DNA of 64,000 nucleotides from Talinum fruticosum (taxonomy: Eukaryota > Streptophyta > Magnoliopsida > Caryophyllales > Talinaceae), in the NCBI GenBank assembly GCA_021018815.1, contig JAITYX010000042.1, positions 2,123,001 through 2,187,000 on the forward strand. Reading direction: 5' to 3'. Below are positions 37,983-50,162 of this stretch, in pieces. How positions within the stretch are numbered: the first letter of the stretch is position 1; the number at the start of each line of letters is the position of its first letter. Under the pieces are notes generated by a model, which searched no databases, had not been told where the DNA came from, and saw only the letters and a list, made by a program, of their open reading frames with translations. The translations under genes and the position numbers were made by a program.

Positions 37983-38646
37983 TGTATTCTCTGATGTTTC
38001 TCCCTCTATATCATGTCTCAGGTCTTATAACATCGTTTCTGAAGCCTCAAGCTCTCAATGTCGCAGGCTTTATTTGGGGGATTTTTGAAGACTTAAACTT
38101 AACTATGTATAATGCACCCAATACAATGCCAGAAAGTTAATTTGTACATGTATATGTTGAAACAAATAACATTTGTTTATTTAGGACATTTGCTAGTAAA
38201 CCAGATGAGAATTTAGAAAAGAAAGAAAAGATTTGAATGAGAAATTAACACAAGGTGTCATTTTATAAATGGCTTGAGTACCATAAATGACATCGCGGGC
38301 ATGAAGCTTAAGCTCTTTTCCAATTTTACAAACCACAAGAGCTACTTTTCCTTTTCATTCCCCCTACTCTTAGAGGGTACTCTGTCGGATGGTCGTGGCT
38401 CTAACAAGAAGAGATATGAGACATATTTACTACATACTAGAAGATCAATTCTTTTTGGCCCTTGAATGCATTATTATGCATCTTTGAAGCAAATCGGGTG
38501 AAACACAATCGGCTCTCATTAGAGAATCCTAGAGTATATATTACAAATTATACAGGGTGATGATCTAACAGCATAACAAAATCTAGAAAACAAAAGCGAT
38601 CAAAGCCATGCAGATATCTTGGGACTCAGAGGGGAAAGAAGAAAAC
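37983..38646. other. Convergent 3' spacer between LTP-like and CNGC genes
   Basis: 3'UTRs and spacer of two convergent genes. No other gene seen. Confidence 0.5.
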
Positions 38647-38693
38647 CTAACCATCTTCAGAAGTGAAATCAGGCTCAGTTGGCTTTTGCAGGT

Positions 38694-41600
38694 TTAGGAG
38701 GGGGACAGCCTCTCCTTCACTTGTGCATTTTGAGCAGTGCTACGTCGCAGATTCCGCAATGCATTAGCTGCGAATCTCGATGCATAAATGGCAGCACCGA
38801 AACTTAGTGAGCTTCCTCCTGCCCCCTCATTGGCCAAAGCATTCTTCAGGCGGTCTTCGGCCTCTTGCAAAGATTTCTCAATCTTCCTTCTGCAGTGCCT
38901 CCGCCATGCTGCCTGTATAAAACAGGCTGCCCATGTTCGCCATTGCTGTGAATAGAACCTGAATGCATAACCGATGCTCATATAAGTCTGACATGATAGA
39001 GAATCGCTACTAATACAAGATAAAAAAATCTTTGGCTATGCTATTCTGATTTTATTTTAATAGAGTAGCCTCAATGCTTAGAAATAGGTATGAACACTTA
39101 AGGCTATCCAGATTAAAAACATGCAAAATATGAAAAGTGGGCACAAAGTTTTAGAAATTTGTAGATGGATTTGACAGCCAAGTTTTAGAAACACTAGTTT
39201 TTGGGTCGGAAGTTTGTCTTTAGAAGAACATCAAGAAATTTGGATTTTACAGAGGGATTTGACTGCTATTTTTTACAAAAGCATTCAAGCTTATGCTTTC
39301 CCAAAACCATACCCATGTTAGTGTTTGTGACCGACATGGGTGTTGTAGAGGATGCAGCAATTTTCTAGAAATATTGTGCAGTTTTACCCGAAATTGAAGG
39401 ACCAATGAGTTCATACCATGTCAGAGTGTCAAATGCCTCACAAAAGTACAGGAGGCGAAATTCTTATTACAAAAAGTTACTGGAGGTGAAATTTGGGGGC
39501 TCGGAAGAGGGAATGAGTTCACTTGCCTAAAGGTGTGCCGGAGCTGCTTGCTATGAAGCCTTCGAAATTGCGATGCTACAAACTTTAGATCATCAGGCAT
39601 TAGTGCAAATGCTTCAACTTCAGTTCTACTCTGAACTGTTCTTGTTGAGATAGGCAGATTGGAGGAGGAGTGAGGATCTAGAGCCCATGTGAGCAACTCC
39701 TCTCCACAGAAATCACCAGCCTCCAGGAAAACAGAGTTAAAGAAGCCAGTTCTTCCACCATTGGTGGTCATAGTCAATAGATTTCCCCTCATGATAAACA
39801 GCATCTCATTAACTGGGTCACCCTCACGCACAATGTAGCTATTCTCTGTGTAAAGAACTGGTTTCAGACGATCACACATAGCATCTATCAGTTTCTCATC
39901 CATTTTTTCAAACATTGGTACCTGCAATAAAATGTTTTAACGTAAACAGGCGATGAGTTAAAGAATTATTTTAATACTCAGTCACACACCTCATAAGCAT
40001 GATGCAGTATGCAAGTATTGATTGCCAGTTGGATAAAGCTAAGTGTCAGATCAGTCTAGCCCAACTTAATGACCTGGGCATGTTTGAGCTTAAATGGATT
40101 AGATTAGCCTGAACTGAAGCAGCTCCGAGCATCAAACAGATCAAACCATTGTCAGTCAGATTTTTTTTTTTTTCTGGGGGTGAGGTCGGGAGGGGGACAA
40201 TGTTAAGATAAATGGATACAATGGGTACAAATTGCATCAGTTCAGGGCCAAAACAATTTGGCTGGCATGCTGAGCTGAGTGGATTCATTGACTGAATTAA
40301 GCCAATCTGAATGCAGCTTGTTTCACTTGATGGGCTGAGCCATACCAGGCAGTGAGGCAACCACACAGGTCAAGCTAACCCATTCCTCTAGCCACTACCA
40401 TTTACAGATATACAAGTACATGATTCTGAAAAGTCATAAAAGCTTAAGGTAAAGATATCATATAATGCAGATGTAACTCACTCTCATTAGAAGAGCCAAG
40501 CAAAGATGGCGTTTTATGTCCCTCCTGAGATCCTTAGGAAGGTCGCGGATTACAGTCTCTTCATCAACACCTCTCGTTTCCTGCCATTTATACTGCTCAT
40601 ACCGCCTGATCCTTTCCCTCAAATCCTCAGGAAGCAAACGATGGGACATCCATTGCTCTGCATCCTGCCTTCTCACTCGCATCTCTTCTATTCTCACGGT
40701 TGTAGATTGTAGATATTCCTAGTTAGCAAACAAAAAACATATACCATTTTACTCGTCAAACCCAAAAACCAAACCATCAAGAAAGAAAGAGGGAACCTAT
40801 TGAAAATATAACTGAAGATGATTGAGTAATGGCTTGAGTCTTGACAATACTCTCAAATCAGAACATCATATCCAAAAAGAACTGGAGAAAACAATGAAAT
40901 TATTCCAATAATTCTTAGTTATTAGGTAGGTTGCCTCAAATATGTTAAAGCCATATTCAATTGTCCTTTCATACAGAATAGAGTTTCAAATCGTAGTAAA
41001 ATGTTTCTGAAACCAGAAAATATGTCAAATCCTAATAATCAAAATAAGCAACTTACCTGCATATTTCCTATGAGCAAAGAGAACAGAACCAGCCCAAAGA
41101 CACAAATGAAGGCAGCAAATAAGTTCTCGCCAATAAAGGTAGATGTTGTGAGATTCTGACCAAGAGAGCTGCATAAGACAATTTAAGTGAAAATTTTGTT
41201 TATTTTCATCAATAAATGTGACCAAATTGCAGAAGAAAATACATGGACCAAAAACTCTACAAAAACAACCACAAAATAGTGAAATGCACAAATTCTGCTC
41301 CAACATCACAAAGTTTTTCAATCTGAAACTGCCTTAATTTATAATTAGTGCCTTACCCTAAAGATTCTCATGTTGTCTTGGTACAAAGTTGACTAATTAA
41401 CAGGTTTATCAAACAATTAAGAAAAAAACCAATATTATTTAGCATTTTCAGCAACGATTGTGCACACACCTAAGATTTTGAAGGCCCCACCAAAAGCAGT
41501 AAAAGAGCTTTGGGAAGAAATCCCAGGATTGTACTACTTCTGACTCAAGAGCCTTATAGAACATGCCAAAGTTAAAGACATCAGTAGAATTTATATCACT

Positions 41601-43833
41601 AGGATCCGTGAGAGTGCAGTATGTCTCGTTGAAAGTATAGTCTCCGCCACGCGGGTCTTTGCAGTACAAGGACAGTTGATTGCATCCTGGACCCCTACAT
41701 GAGTCACGCAAGCATCTGTTGTGCCGATCAATTGAAAATAAATACCAAACAGAGCCAAGCACCTGCAGTTTGATACTTGTAAGATACATTGGCTAGTTAT
41801 TTAAAATGAAGGCTTACGAGTTGCACATAACAGATACAGACTGAAGATTACATATCAAAACAGATGTAACAGCTTGTTTACGCCCAAACGCTTTTTCACA
41901 TAATCTTTGATTGGACTCTCATATTCTGAAAATGCACATTATTCAGAAACTATTTCTACAATAACTACTAAGTGTGGGTCCCACTTTGGGCGTGGTTTGA
42001 GGAGATCTAGATGCAGCAAGTATTGCGAGCATAGGAATCAATTCCATGAGACCCAGAGACTATTCCTATGCATAGGTAAAAAACCAAAACCAGGAAAGGG
42101 GCCTGATAGTTTATATACAGAGCACAATATATAATACATGGAAACAATATATTGACAGCATATCTTTTCTATATATAAGACTATAGGAATATATACTATC
42201 AGGGCCAATACAAAGGAAACTCAATTGACCATTTCATGACATGATCTCCGAAGTCCATCTTGTTCATTAGCATATTGAAAATGCAGTTTCTTGGACAGAA
42301 GGATCAATTTGAACTTACATGGCTGGCCAGCATGTAGAGGAACAGATTGAATGCAGCTCCAGCCCATGCTGTTTTGGTAATTATCCCTGAAGTCCTTGTC
42401 ACTTCCTTGTATAAAGGATAAATTCGAAAAATTCTGGGCACGTATTGAGTGAAAATAACTACTTTTAATAAGCCCTTTGAAGACAAGTGACCTTGCAACC
42501 TTGGGGTGATAAACAAAATTGCCAGCTGAAATTTCAACAGTGCCATCATGAATCCTTTCTTAAATCAACATATATAAGCATTAAGCTAATAAATCAAAAT
42601 CCTTTTCGAAAAGTGCCTAAGACAAGTAGATTTTCAAGTGTCAAGTGCCCGCACTTTTTGAAAATTTTGCATGCTCTGGTGCAATCTAAAGTGTCGAATA
42701 TTGACTATGACACTTGGTATCAAGTACTAACACAGATACTTGAGGCAATGTGAAGAGTTTTAACATAAGCGAAACTACAGCAAACAAACTTAGCCCAATT
42801 GTTGTGGTCAACTAAACAAATTCTTCACCAAGAAGTCAACATGAAGAACACACATAAGGAGCACCGACTAAGTTTTCCACTGGTTATGGGCAAACATGAC
42901 TCGAACAGATGCCTTACAATGCGAACATAATTTAGAGACATCTCCCCACATTATGTGAAACTCTCAGACTCTCAAATGGGAACATAAATGTTTGCTCTCT
43001 TTTCCCTCTATCCCTGGCAGCTAGGACATAGGATAAGTAACACCCTAATGTATGGAACATGAGAAAATTATTCCAAATACCTGGGGCAAAGGGATCACAG
43101 CTAGAACATCAACAATGAAGAAAGAAGAGATATATCTCTTCGCAATAGCCGCTTGGTCCTTGATTAATTCACCTCTGCCAAGCACTCGAGAAGAAGGAGA
43201 GATAAAGGCCGTACGAAACTGTAAGATGATATGAAGCAGAAAGAACAAGTCTGCACATGTACGAAGAATGCAAGCTACTATTTCCAAATTGTGATCCATT
43301 TTCAGGCACTTGTTATCACCATCAATAACAGGGATATAAAAGAACAATGGATCCCAAGCCATAGCAAAGACACACGAAATCAGAAATATCTTGTTCCATT
43401 TCTGCAGAAAAGGCCCCTGGGGATCAAGAATTGTTTTCTGGCTACCACGCTTCTTTTCTGATTGCGAATATAATGACTGAAAGCTCAACGATTCCCCCAA
43501 ACTTCTAATACCTGCTGAACCTCTCTCAAACCCTCTGCGAATAACACCCAAGGCTGATCCAAATGACGCCCTTCTTTCAGGAGATAGCTCCTCCCTCTGA
43601 TACAGTGGTTGCTCAGAACATGATGAACGATCTGAATGCCGGTCCCCAAACCTAAAAGTGAGAAACCAGATGAAAAACTCAGAATAAGATTACTCAACAA
43701 CTCTACTACAGAAGGCCAACTCGGCACAATCTTAGCCCTTATGTGAGATGCCAGAGGCACAAAAAGAACAATATAACTTAGCATTATACAATTTTGAGAT
43801 TCACCTTACAACTTTTTCCGGCTTATAATCCAT
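38694..43833 (-). CDS. Cyclic nucleotide-gated ion channel, group I (CNGC1-like)
   Basis: Eight exons on the minus strand: 43805-43833, 43081-43651, 42319-42525, 41470-41762, 41057-41168, 40482-40718, 39527-39921 and 38694-38958, 702 residues. N-terminal cytosolic part; S1-S6 from about 85 to 400 (LDPQGPFLQKWNKIF, WDPLFFYIPVI, FRIYPLYKEVTR); pore and filter FWWGLQNLSSLGQNL; C-linker EQWMSHRLLPEDLRERIRRYEQYKW; cyclic-nucleotide-binding domain with the plant signature (GDFCGEELLTWALDP ... STRTVQSRTEVEAFAL); and an IQ calmodulin site (FIQAAWRRHCRRK). The role is a Ca2+-permeable plasma-membrane channel. Intron 7 is GC-AG (AG|GCAAGT). The last codons are out of frame with the family tail: a G5 run at 38700-38704 (C5 coding) seems one base short, and a PTEPDFTSEDG-type ending lies in the shifted frame, stopping at 38647. 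CNGC1/10/13 cannot be told apart here. Confidence 0.95.
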
Positions 43834-45060
43834 GAACTCGGTCAGCTATAGGCAGCTCAATGCAAGTTTGAGATTCACCTTACAACTTTTTCTGGCTTGT
43901 GATCCACCCACAACCCCCTGCCAACATAACCATGTCCAAGTTCAGTATATAACCTCAATGATCCAACACTTACCAAAGCAAATTAAATGACATAACACAT
44001 CCAACACCTTTGATGAAGTCTACCATTTACTTTAAGCAGCCACAGAACCATTTAAATCACGAATTTGATTAGGAGATGAAAGGCTCTAATCGAATTACCT
44101 TTTATTTCTACTTCCTGTTAATTAAATTAATTTCCTGAGTACCCAAAAGTATTTCTCCACGTTATTCATCTTTGAATTCCCCATTCATCCTCCATTGTGA
44201 ATTGGCTTAAAATTTAAGCACTGTATTTGCGTACCCAGACCATATCTGCATCCTAAGCCAACAACCCCCCAAAAAAAAAAGAACATACAAATTTCCGATT
44301 CTAAAAATACAACTAAAAAATACAGTAGAATAAATCATTGGAAATCAACAAATAAGCCAATAAATAAATGCAAGCAGCTACATAACTTCACTCGCTGCTT
44401 AAATTCCGCATGAATTAATTAATAATAAAACAGTAAAATAAAATTATCAAAAAATCCGAAGATCGAACTAACAAAACTAAGGATGAAGATAGAGAGAGTG
44501 AGAGAGAGTACTCGCCCGCTAACAATCGCGCTCAGCTTTCACTTCAACAAAGGCGAAAACGAAGTGGAGAATTCATCATGTTTGGCCCATTTGAGCTTCA
44601 AGATGATCATCAGATGATCGGAATTTCATACCCTTTTTCTTTTTGGAATTTCCCACTAAAAACTAAGACAGTTTTTGGCTGAACAAGCTGAAATTCATCT
44701 GGGCAAAGTAGGATACACGCCTCAAGACAGAAGGGAGCCAAACAACAACTGGGCTTTCTGGGTAGTTAAGAGAGAGAAGATTAGCAAAAAAAAAATGGAG
44801 GAAAATTCAAAGGCTCAACTTCATTTCAACCAAAAAGATATACTGTAGTAGCAAGTCGTCTTCATAGTCAATAGGGTGAGATACACAGATAGCACGAAAT
44901 TTCGTGGATTGAGAAAATAAAAACAAAGTTAAATTAAATAAATTCGAAAATTGAAACCCTGGTTTTTGTTTTCAGAAAGGGAAAAAATTAAAGGGCAGCA
45001 GAGAGGCCACTGGAATGGGATTGGAAAGGAAGAGGAAAAGAAGATTAGATTAAGATGGGA
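43834..45060. other. 5' region of the CNGC gene
   Basis: Contains the duplicated first-exon copy at 43878-43906 and then non-coding DNA. A GA/AG-rich stretch near 44490-44515, followed by CGCCCGC, and GA-rich DNA near 45000-45060 look like leader or promoter. No separate gene seen. Confidence 0.45.
43878..43906 (-). pseudogene. Duplicate of CNGC exon 1 with its start codon lost
   Basis: Reads GTGGATCACAAGCCAGAAAA and continues to AAG|GTGAATCT, against ATGGATTATAAGCCGGAAAA for the real exon 73 bases downstream. It has the same donor and flank, but ATG became GTG, so it cannot start translation conventionally. Confidence 0.8.
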
Positions 45061-47240
45061 GGGAAGAAAGACACAGCGTAAGTTGGATACTTTGAAAAAA
45101 ATATATAAAAGATAAAAAATTAGAAAATAAATAAACAGTATTTTAAAGGGTTTGGACGATTATATAATTTATACATTGTATATTTATTGTGTTTTAAATT
45201 ATATCATTTATTTTTTGGATGGCTATATATTAATATTTTAATTTAAAATTGTTTAAAAGTAAAATGATAAATACTTTTAAAGTATCTTTATATAGATCTG
45301 TACAATTATCCTAAATTATAATTTATTTTAATTTAATAATAAAAAACAAAAAAAAATAGGACACTAAAATTTATTTTAAAATATAAAAAAGTGAGGGCCA
45401 TGCCACTGCTTTTACTGGTGGTGGTTGGTGCTTTTTGTACCCTCCAAGTTGAAAGTATCTAATATATATCTTCTTCTTTATTGTTTTTAAAAATATATAT
45501 ATATATATATATATAATATTTTTCTTCCTCATTTCTTTTTGGTATTTAAATAATGGTTGATTTGGTTGAAGGACTGAAATGTGCATTATGTATTCATACT
45601 AGCCTTGGCATGTTGCACTCATTTAGGAAGTGTTTGGTACTACTACAAATATGTAATGTTACACGAAATTTCATAAAGTTGTATTTTATGGGTTGTTAAT
45701 TAAAATATATATGGTTGTATTTTATGTAATTGAAGTTTTAATGTTATATTCTTTTTAATACAGTTTAAATAAAATTATATAAAAGAAGTCATAACGAATT
45801 GTAAATATATATAAAATGGTGAAAAAGGTCTTGTTTAGTTGAAATAAACAATAGAAAAATAGTTATAAACAATTTTACGGAATTGTACGGGATTTATAAA
45901 AAACTGTATGTAGCGGATTCAAGGAACAAAAAGCAAGGCATGGAAAAGAAGTTGAAATTCACTTTATGTTTTTAGGAATTATGTGATTGACCGATTTTCA
46001 TGGAAATTTGTGTTCTGATGTTTTGCTATACTTGTGATGGACTTTGTATCATTTTGTTTTGCCTTTTATCATTTACAATGGTATTGTTGATTGTTTTACC
46101 GTCAACTGTTTCTCTCTATAAGAGTTTACTAATCGAAAAAAGGAGTTATAAACTTAAAATTTAAAGTTGCTTAAGTTAAAAAGAACACGGTGGTTAGGAT
46201 TGAACATCGAACATTTTGGCACATTAGGCTTTATGTTTAGATTTCTGGCTTCCCCTCCCCCTCTTGCAATTGTATACTTTACTTCCATTTTATGATTCTT
46301 TTAGACACAAATATAAAAGTTGCATTTTGAAGTATTTTTCTTTTTACTAACAGTGAAATATTACCGTACATATATTTGTGGATGAGTAAAAAATATACAA
46401 AGAAAATAAATGAAATACGAAAATAAATTGGTCAAAAAGGTTTCTTAAATTTAACCAAAAGCCAAAGCAAACTGAGAAAATTCTTTGTTATGTTTGTTAA
46501 CATTGTACAAAAACATTTTGGTCTTATTTGGATAAGTATAAGTTAACATTGAAAATTCAAATCATTCGCTCGTACTTAAGATACAAGTATAATTAGTTAT
46601 ATTCTCGAGAATCAGTCAGAATTTAATATACATATCTTCTTAGCTTTTAATAAAAAAATTTTGGTGAAATTTATACATAATTGATCTAAAAGAAACACAA
46701 TACTCTCCTTGAAAATCAATAATCTACAATATGAATTTGTTTATTAGTTCTATTATGGAAAATGTAGTAATAATAATGTAATATTGACTTTGAAATTGTT
46801 ATATTTTGTAAGACATTCTTATATACCAATTTATTTTTTGTAAACTTTAAAAGACGGATCTTCAAAAATATTTTAAACTAAATAACATCATATACCAATG
46901 GGACGCAAAGAAAAACTCGACATACAAAAATTATTAAATGGCATTCTCCAACGTACTTTCACAGCTTTATAATTTTGATTATTGACTAATATATATAATG
47001 ACTGAAAAATAAAATCAGAAGTTTGTTTTCCAAAAAATGCAAAATATCAAATGATTGGATCAATGTCGATCATTCACGCTCCTTATTCCAACCAAGAATC
47101 AATTTAATGGCCCCAACTGATAAGGACTGACCCAGGAGGCTATTAAACATCTGGCATTCTAGTTCCTCCCTCATTTGATATATTCCTTCCAATTGAGCAA
47201 TTTTATATATATATAATTCATTTTATTTTATTTTTTTGTC
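45061..47240. other. AT-rich intergenic DNA
   Basis: No gene seen. Contains a (TA)n run near 45489-45512 and low-complexity TTATAA words. Confidence 0.5.
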
Positions 47241-47243
47241 GAA

Positions 47244-47266
47244 GTGGTGAATGAACCCATTTTCCT

Positions 47267-47328
<62 letters not shown>

Positions 47329-47351
47329 AGGAAAATGGGTTCATTCACCAC
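47244..47351. repeat. Perfect 25-bp inverted repeat around a (TA)n core
   Basis: The left arm 47244-47268 (GTGGTGAATGAACCCATTTT...) is an exact reverse complement of the right arm 47327-47351. The ~58 bases between them are nearly all TA. A second, direct copy of the left arm and its T-rich lead-in (TTTTTTTGTCGAAGCGGTGA) follows at about 47369-47405, so three copies of the arm lie in 160 bp. Confidence 0.9.
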
Positions 47352-47991
47352 ATTTATTTTATTTTATTTTTTTGTCGAAGCGGTGAATGACCCCATTTTC
47401 CTCCCTCCCTCCCCCGGTTCAATTTGGGGAGGGAAAATATCCTTTTGTTTTAGGAGTTTATGTCGGGGAAAGGGTTTTGGATTGTAACACCTTCCTTTTT
47501 CCAACTTATATTAGCTCCTTAGATTCCCTAAGATAAGAGGTTGAGAATATGAGTCTATTTACGAAAAATATATATATAATTTTATTTTTTGGGGGAGGGG
47601 TTGTATTTGTACATAAGATCATTGTATACTACATTGTGAACAATACTATCTTGAGGATGTTTGAGCTAAAAGAAAAGAACCATAAATTGAGAGAAAATAT
47701 ATGACAATTGATGGTGTCAGAGTACAAATATTCTTTTTGGTTTTAAAAAATAAGACTAATCGTCGATATAGACTCATATGTGATTCAATATTTATTCCCT
47801 ATGAATAGGGTCTTTTGTTTGAGTTGATAATGAAAATATTCACATTTTTATATAAAATTTATATCATGGATCCGTGTTGAATAACTTAACGACATGTTAT
47901 ATTTTGAAGAAGACAATTTATTTAAAAAAAAAAGAAAACGACGGAAACAAGGGTTGAATTTTATAAAATTGAAACAAAATGTCATATATGA

Positions 47992-50162
47992 TAATTGGCA
48001 AACCTAAGGTGGGGTTAGTGGGGTCAACTAACCCCTTTGAAAAACAAGTATTTATTTTATATAGCAATTGACAATAAGCAAATGCGGTTAGATGAATTGG
48101 TAAGGGCTTTCAAAGATAAAGGGTTCGAATCCTTGACGACTTCCCTTTTTTGTTTTAATCAAAATTCAATTTTTGAACTCCCTCCCCTGTTTCCCCTCTG
48201 TTTATTTTTGCTCGCTAGCCACACCCACAATTTCTTCTTCTACTCTGTCCCCCACCACGGCTAGTGGCCGCCGCCCACAAAAGCGTCGTAGCATCGGCGC
48301 CGCCGCTACCCACGCCCACCACCGCAACCATGCCGGCCTAGCCGGAGCCGCCCAGCCCGCCCCTCTCGCGCTTCTACTATGTGCACCTCTTCCCTCTCCC
48401 GTACTCTCTCTCTCTCCTAGCCCACCACACCACGGCTAGTGGTCACCGGCGCCGGCCCCAAACGCTTGTAGCACACGTCGCCACCGCTAGTCGTCCGCCC
48501 GACCTCTCTGTCATGGCACGTCGGCACCCCCTCTCCTCTCCCGAGTGTCACTCTCTCTTTCTCTCCAAATTTGTAAGTTCACTAACTTCTATAAATTTTC
48601 AATTTTATTTCAATTTAAGGTTTAATTTGTGTGATATTAGGTTTAATTTCTTTGATTGTATTCTTAATTTATGTGATTTGATTGATCTTTCAATTTTAAT
48701 TCATTCATTGTTTAGACCAATTTCATGGCGGAGATTTGATTTTTGTTGTTAAATTTTTATTATAGGTCAAAATGTCTAGATTATTCAAAAAAAGTAAGAT
48801 GAAATTTTGAATGATACTGTTATTACTTACTTTGAGGATGATTTATATGAAGGGTAGAGGTGGAAGCATAAACAAGCCAAGGATACCCTCGGCCTAAAAA
48901 AAAAAAAAAAAAAAAAAGAAGGTAATGCATATATCTGAATTATGAAAACTGATATATTAGATAAATGTACACATAAAATTTGGCCCAAAAACAAACTCGA
49001 TACTCTTGAACCTTGATGGACCAGCCTGGAAGACCCTCGACTCTCCCTCGTCTCTCATCTCTCTCTCTCTCTCTCTCTCTCCTCGGTCTCTCTGACTCCC
49101 GTGCTCTCATTTTCTCACTCTCCCCGTGTTTCCTCTCTCGCTCTCTGTAACTCTGCTACTGCTCCGGTGGTTCCTATCTCGGCACCGTGGTTCCTCTCTC
49201 ACTCTCTCTAATCTCTGCTCTCGCCGGTATCTCTATGCTCTCGGCCTCTGCTGTCCTCGCTCCCTCAGTCTCTGCTCTTTTCGCTTGGCGCTCGCTGCTT
49301 TCTCCCTCTCTGCTCTCAACCCCACGGCGACGGCTTGCTCTTCCTCGGTCTCCTCTCTGCCTCGCTGCGACGCTTGGTGCTCCTCCTCGATCTCCGGCTG
49401 GCAAGCAGCCCACCCACACCGGCGACTCTCAGCCTCAATTTGAAGTTAAACCCTACGTTTTTGAAATTCAGGTATACCTCTCAATTTTAGACTTTAAATT
49501 TATAAACGTTCGTACAAAATCAGTACATTATTGTTTTATTTTTTGATTGCTTTGCCTTTGCTCATGAACATCATTTGGTTTGAAAGAGCGAGAGAGGAAC
49601 TTTGTGTTCACTGCTTATGATCTGTAAACATTGTTGTTTTCTGGTTATTTGGTTATGAACAATTAGTTGGTTTGTTATTTGGTTAATTAGTTGTTTTGTT
49701 TGATTGTGATTTGTGTTTGGTTATTTGGTTATGAACATCATTTGCCTTTGCTCATTGAACTTTGTGTTCACTGCTTCTATTCTTATGAACAATTAGTTGG
49801 TTTGTTATTTGGTTAATTAGTTATTTTATTTGATTGTGATTTTTGTATGGTTATGTATAGTTCTGATTAGTGCGATTGTGTTTTGGGGTTTGTGTTGAAT
49901 TTTTTTCAGTTTTTTTACGATGAATTCCCCTTCCCCGCATATGTTTATCAATTTTAGTAGGTGGACACCCTTGTTTGAAATTTGTGGCTCCGCCACTGAT
50001 GGAGGGCTTTCAAAATATGAGGGTTCGACGAGGATAGTTGCATTAGACGTAATGTTACCTTTATGCAATATTAATTTTAAAAACAAATGTTAACTTTTGT
50101 ATTATGTACACTATTATTTAGTTTATTTCGATCCCCTTCCTTAAATTCCTGGGTCCGCCACT
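47992..50162. mobile_element. hAT-like remnant with CT-rich leader, no transposase
   Basis: Near 49983-49998 the sequence reads GTGGCTCCGCCACTG, and a second end reads GGGTCCGCCACT at 50151-50162; CAGTGGCGGAGCC-type termini are typical of plant hAT elements. The left side (TTGGCAAACCTAAGGTGGGG at 47994) resembles a worn copy of the same end. Between them are a tRNA-like segment, CT- and GC-rich DNA (48230-48560 and 49030-49440) with a splice-like AAATTCAG|GTATAC at 49470, and no transposase. Boundaries are tentative, and no matching target duplication was found. Confidence 0.4.
48086..48140 (+). other. tRNA-like box A/box B segment (SINE-like)
   Basis: TTAGATGAATTGG at 48088-48100 resembles a Pol III A box and GGGTTCGAATCC at 48121-48132 is a perfect B box, at normal tRNA spacing. 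It does not fold into an obvious tRNA, so it is more likely a SINE-like or element-borne tRNA relic. Confidence 0.4.

Noticed and set aside
48173..49546. Several Ser/Leu/Pro/Arg-rich frames (up to 123 codons)
   Set aside because: They come from CT- and GC-rich low-complexity DNA in the hAT-like remnant, overlap in multiple frames and match no family I recognise.
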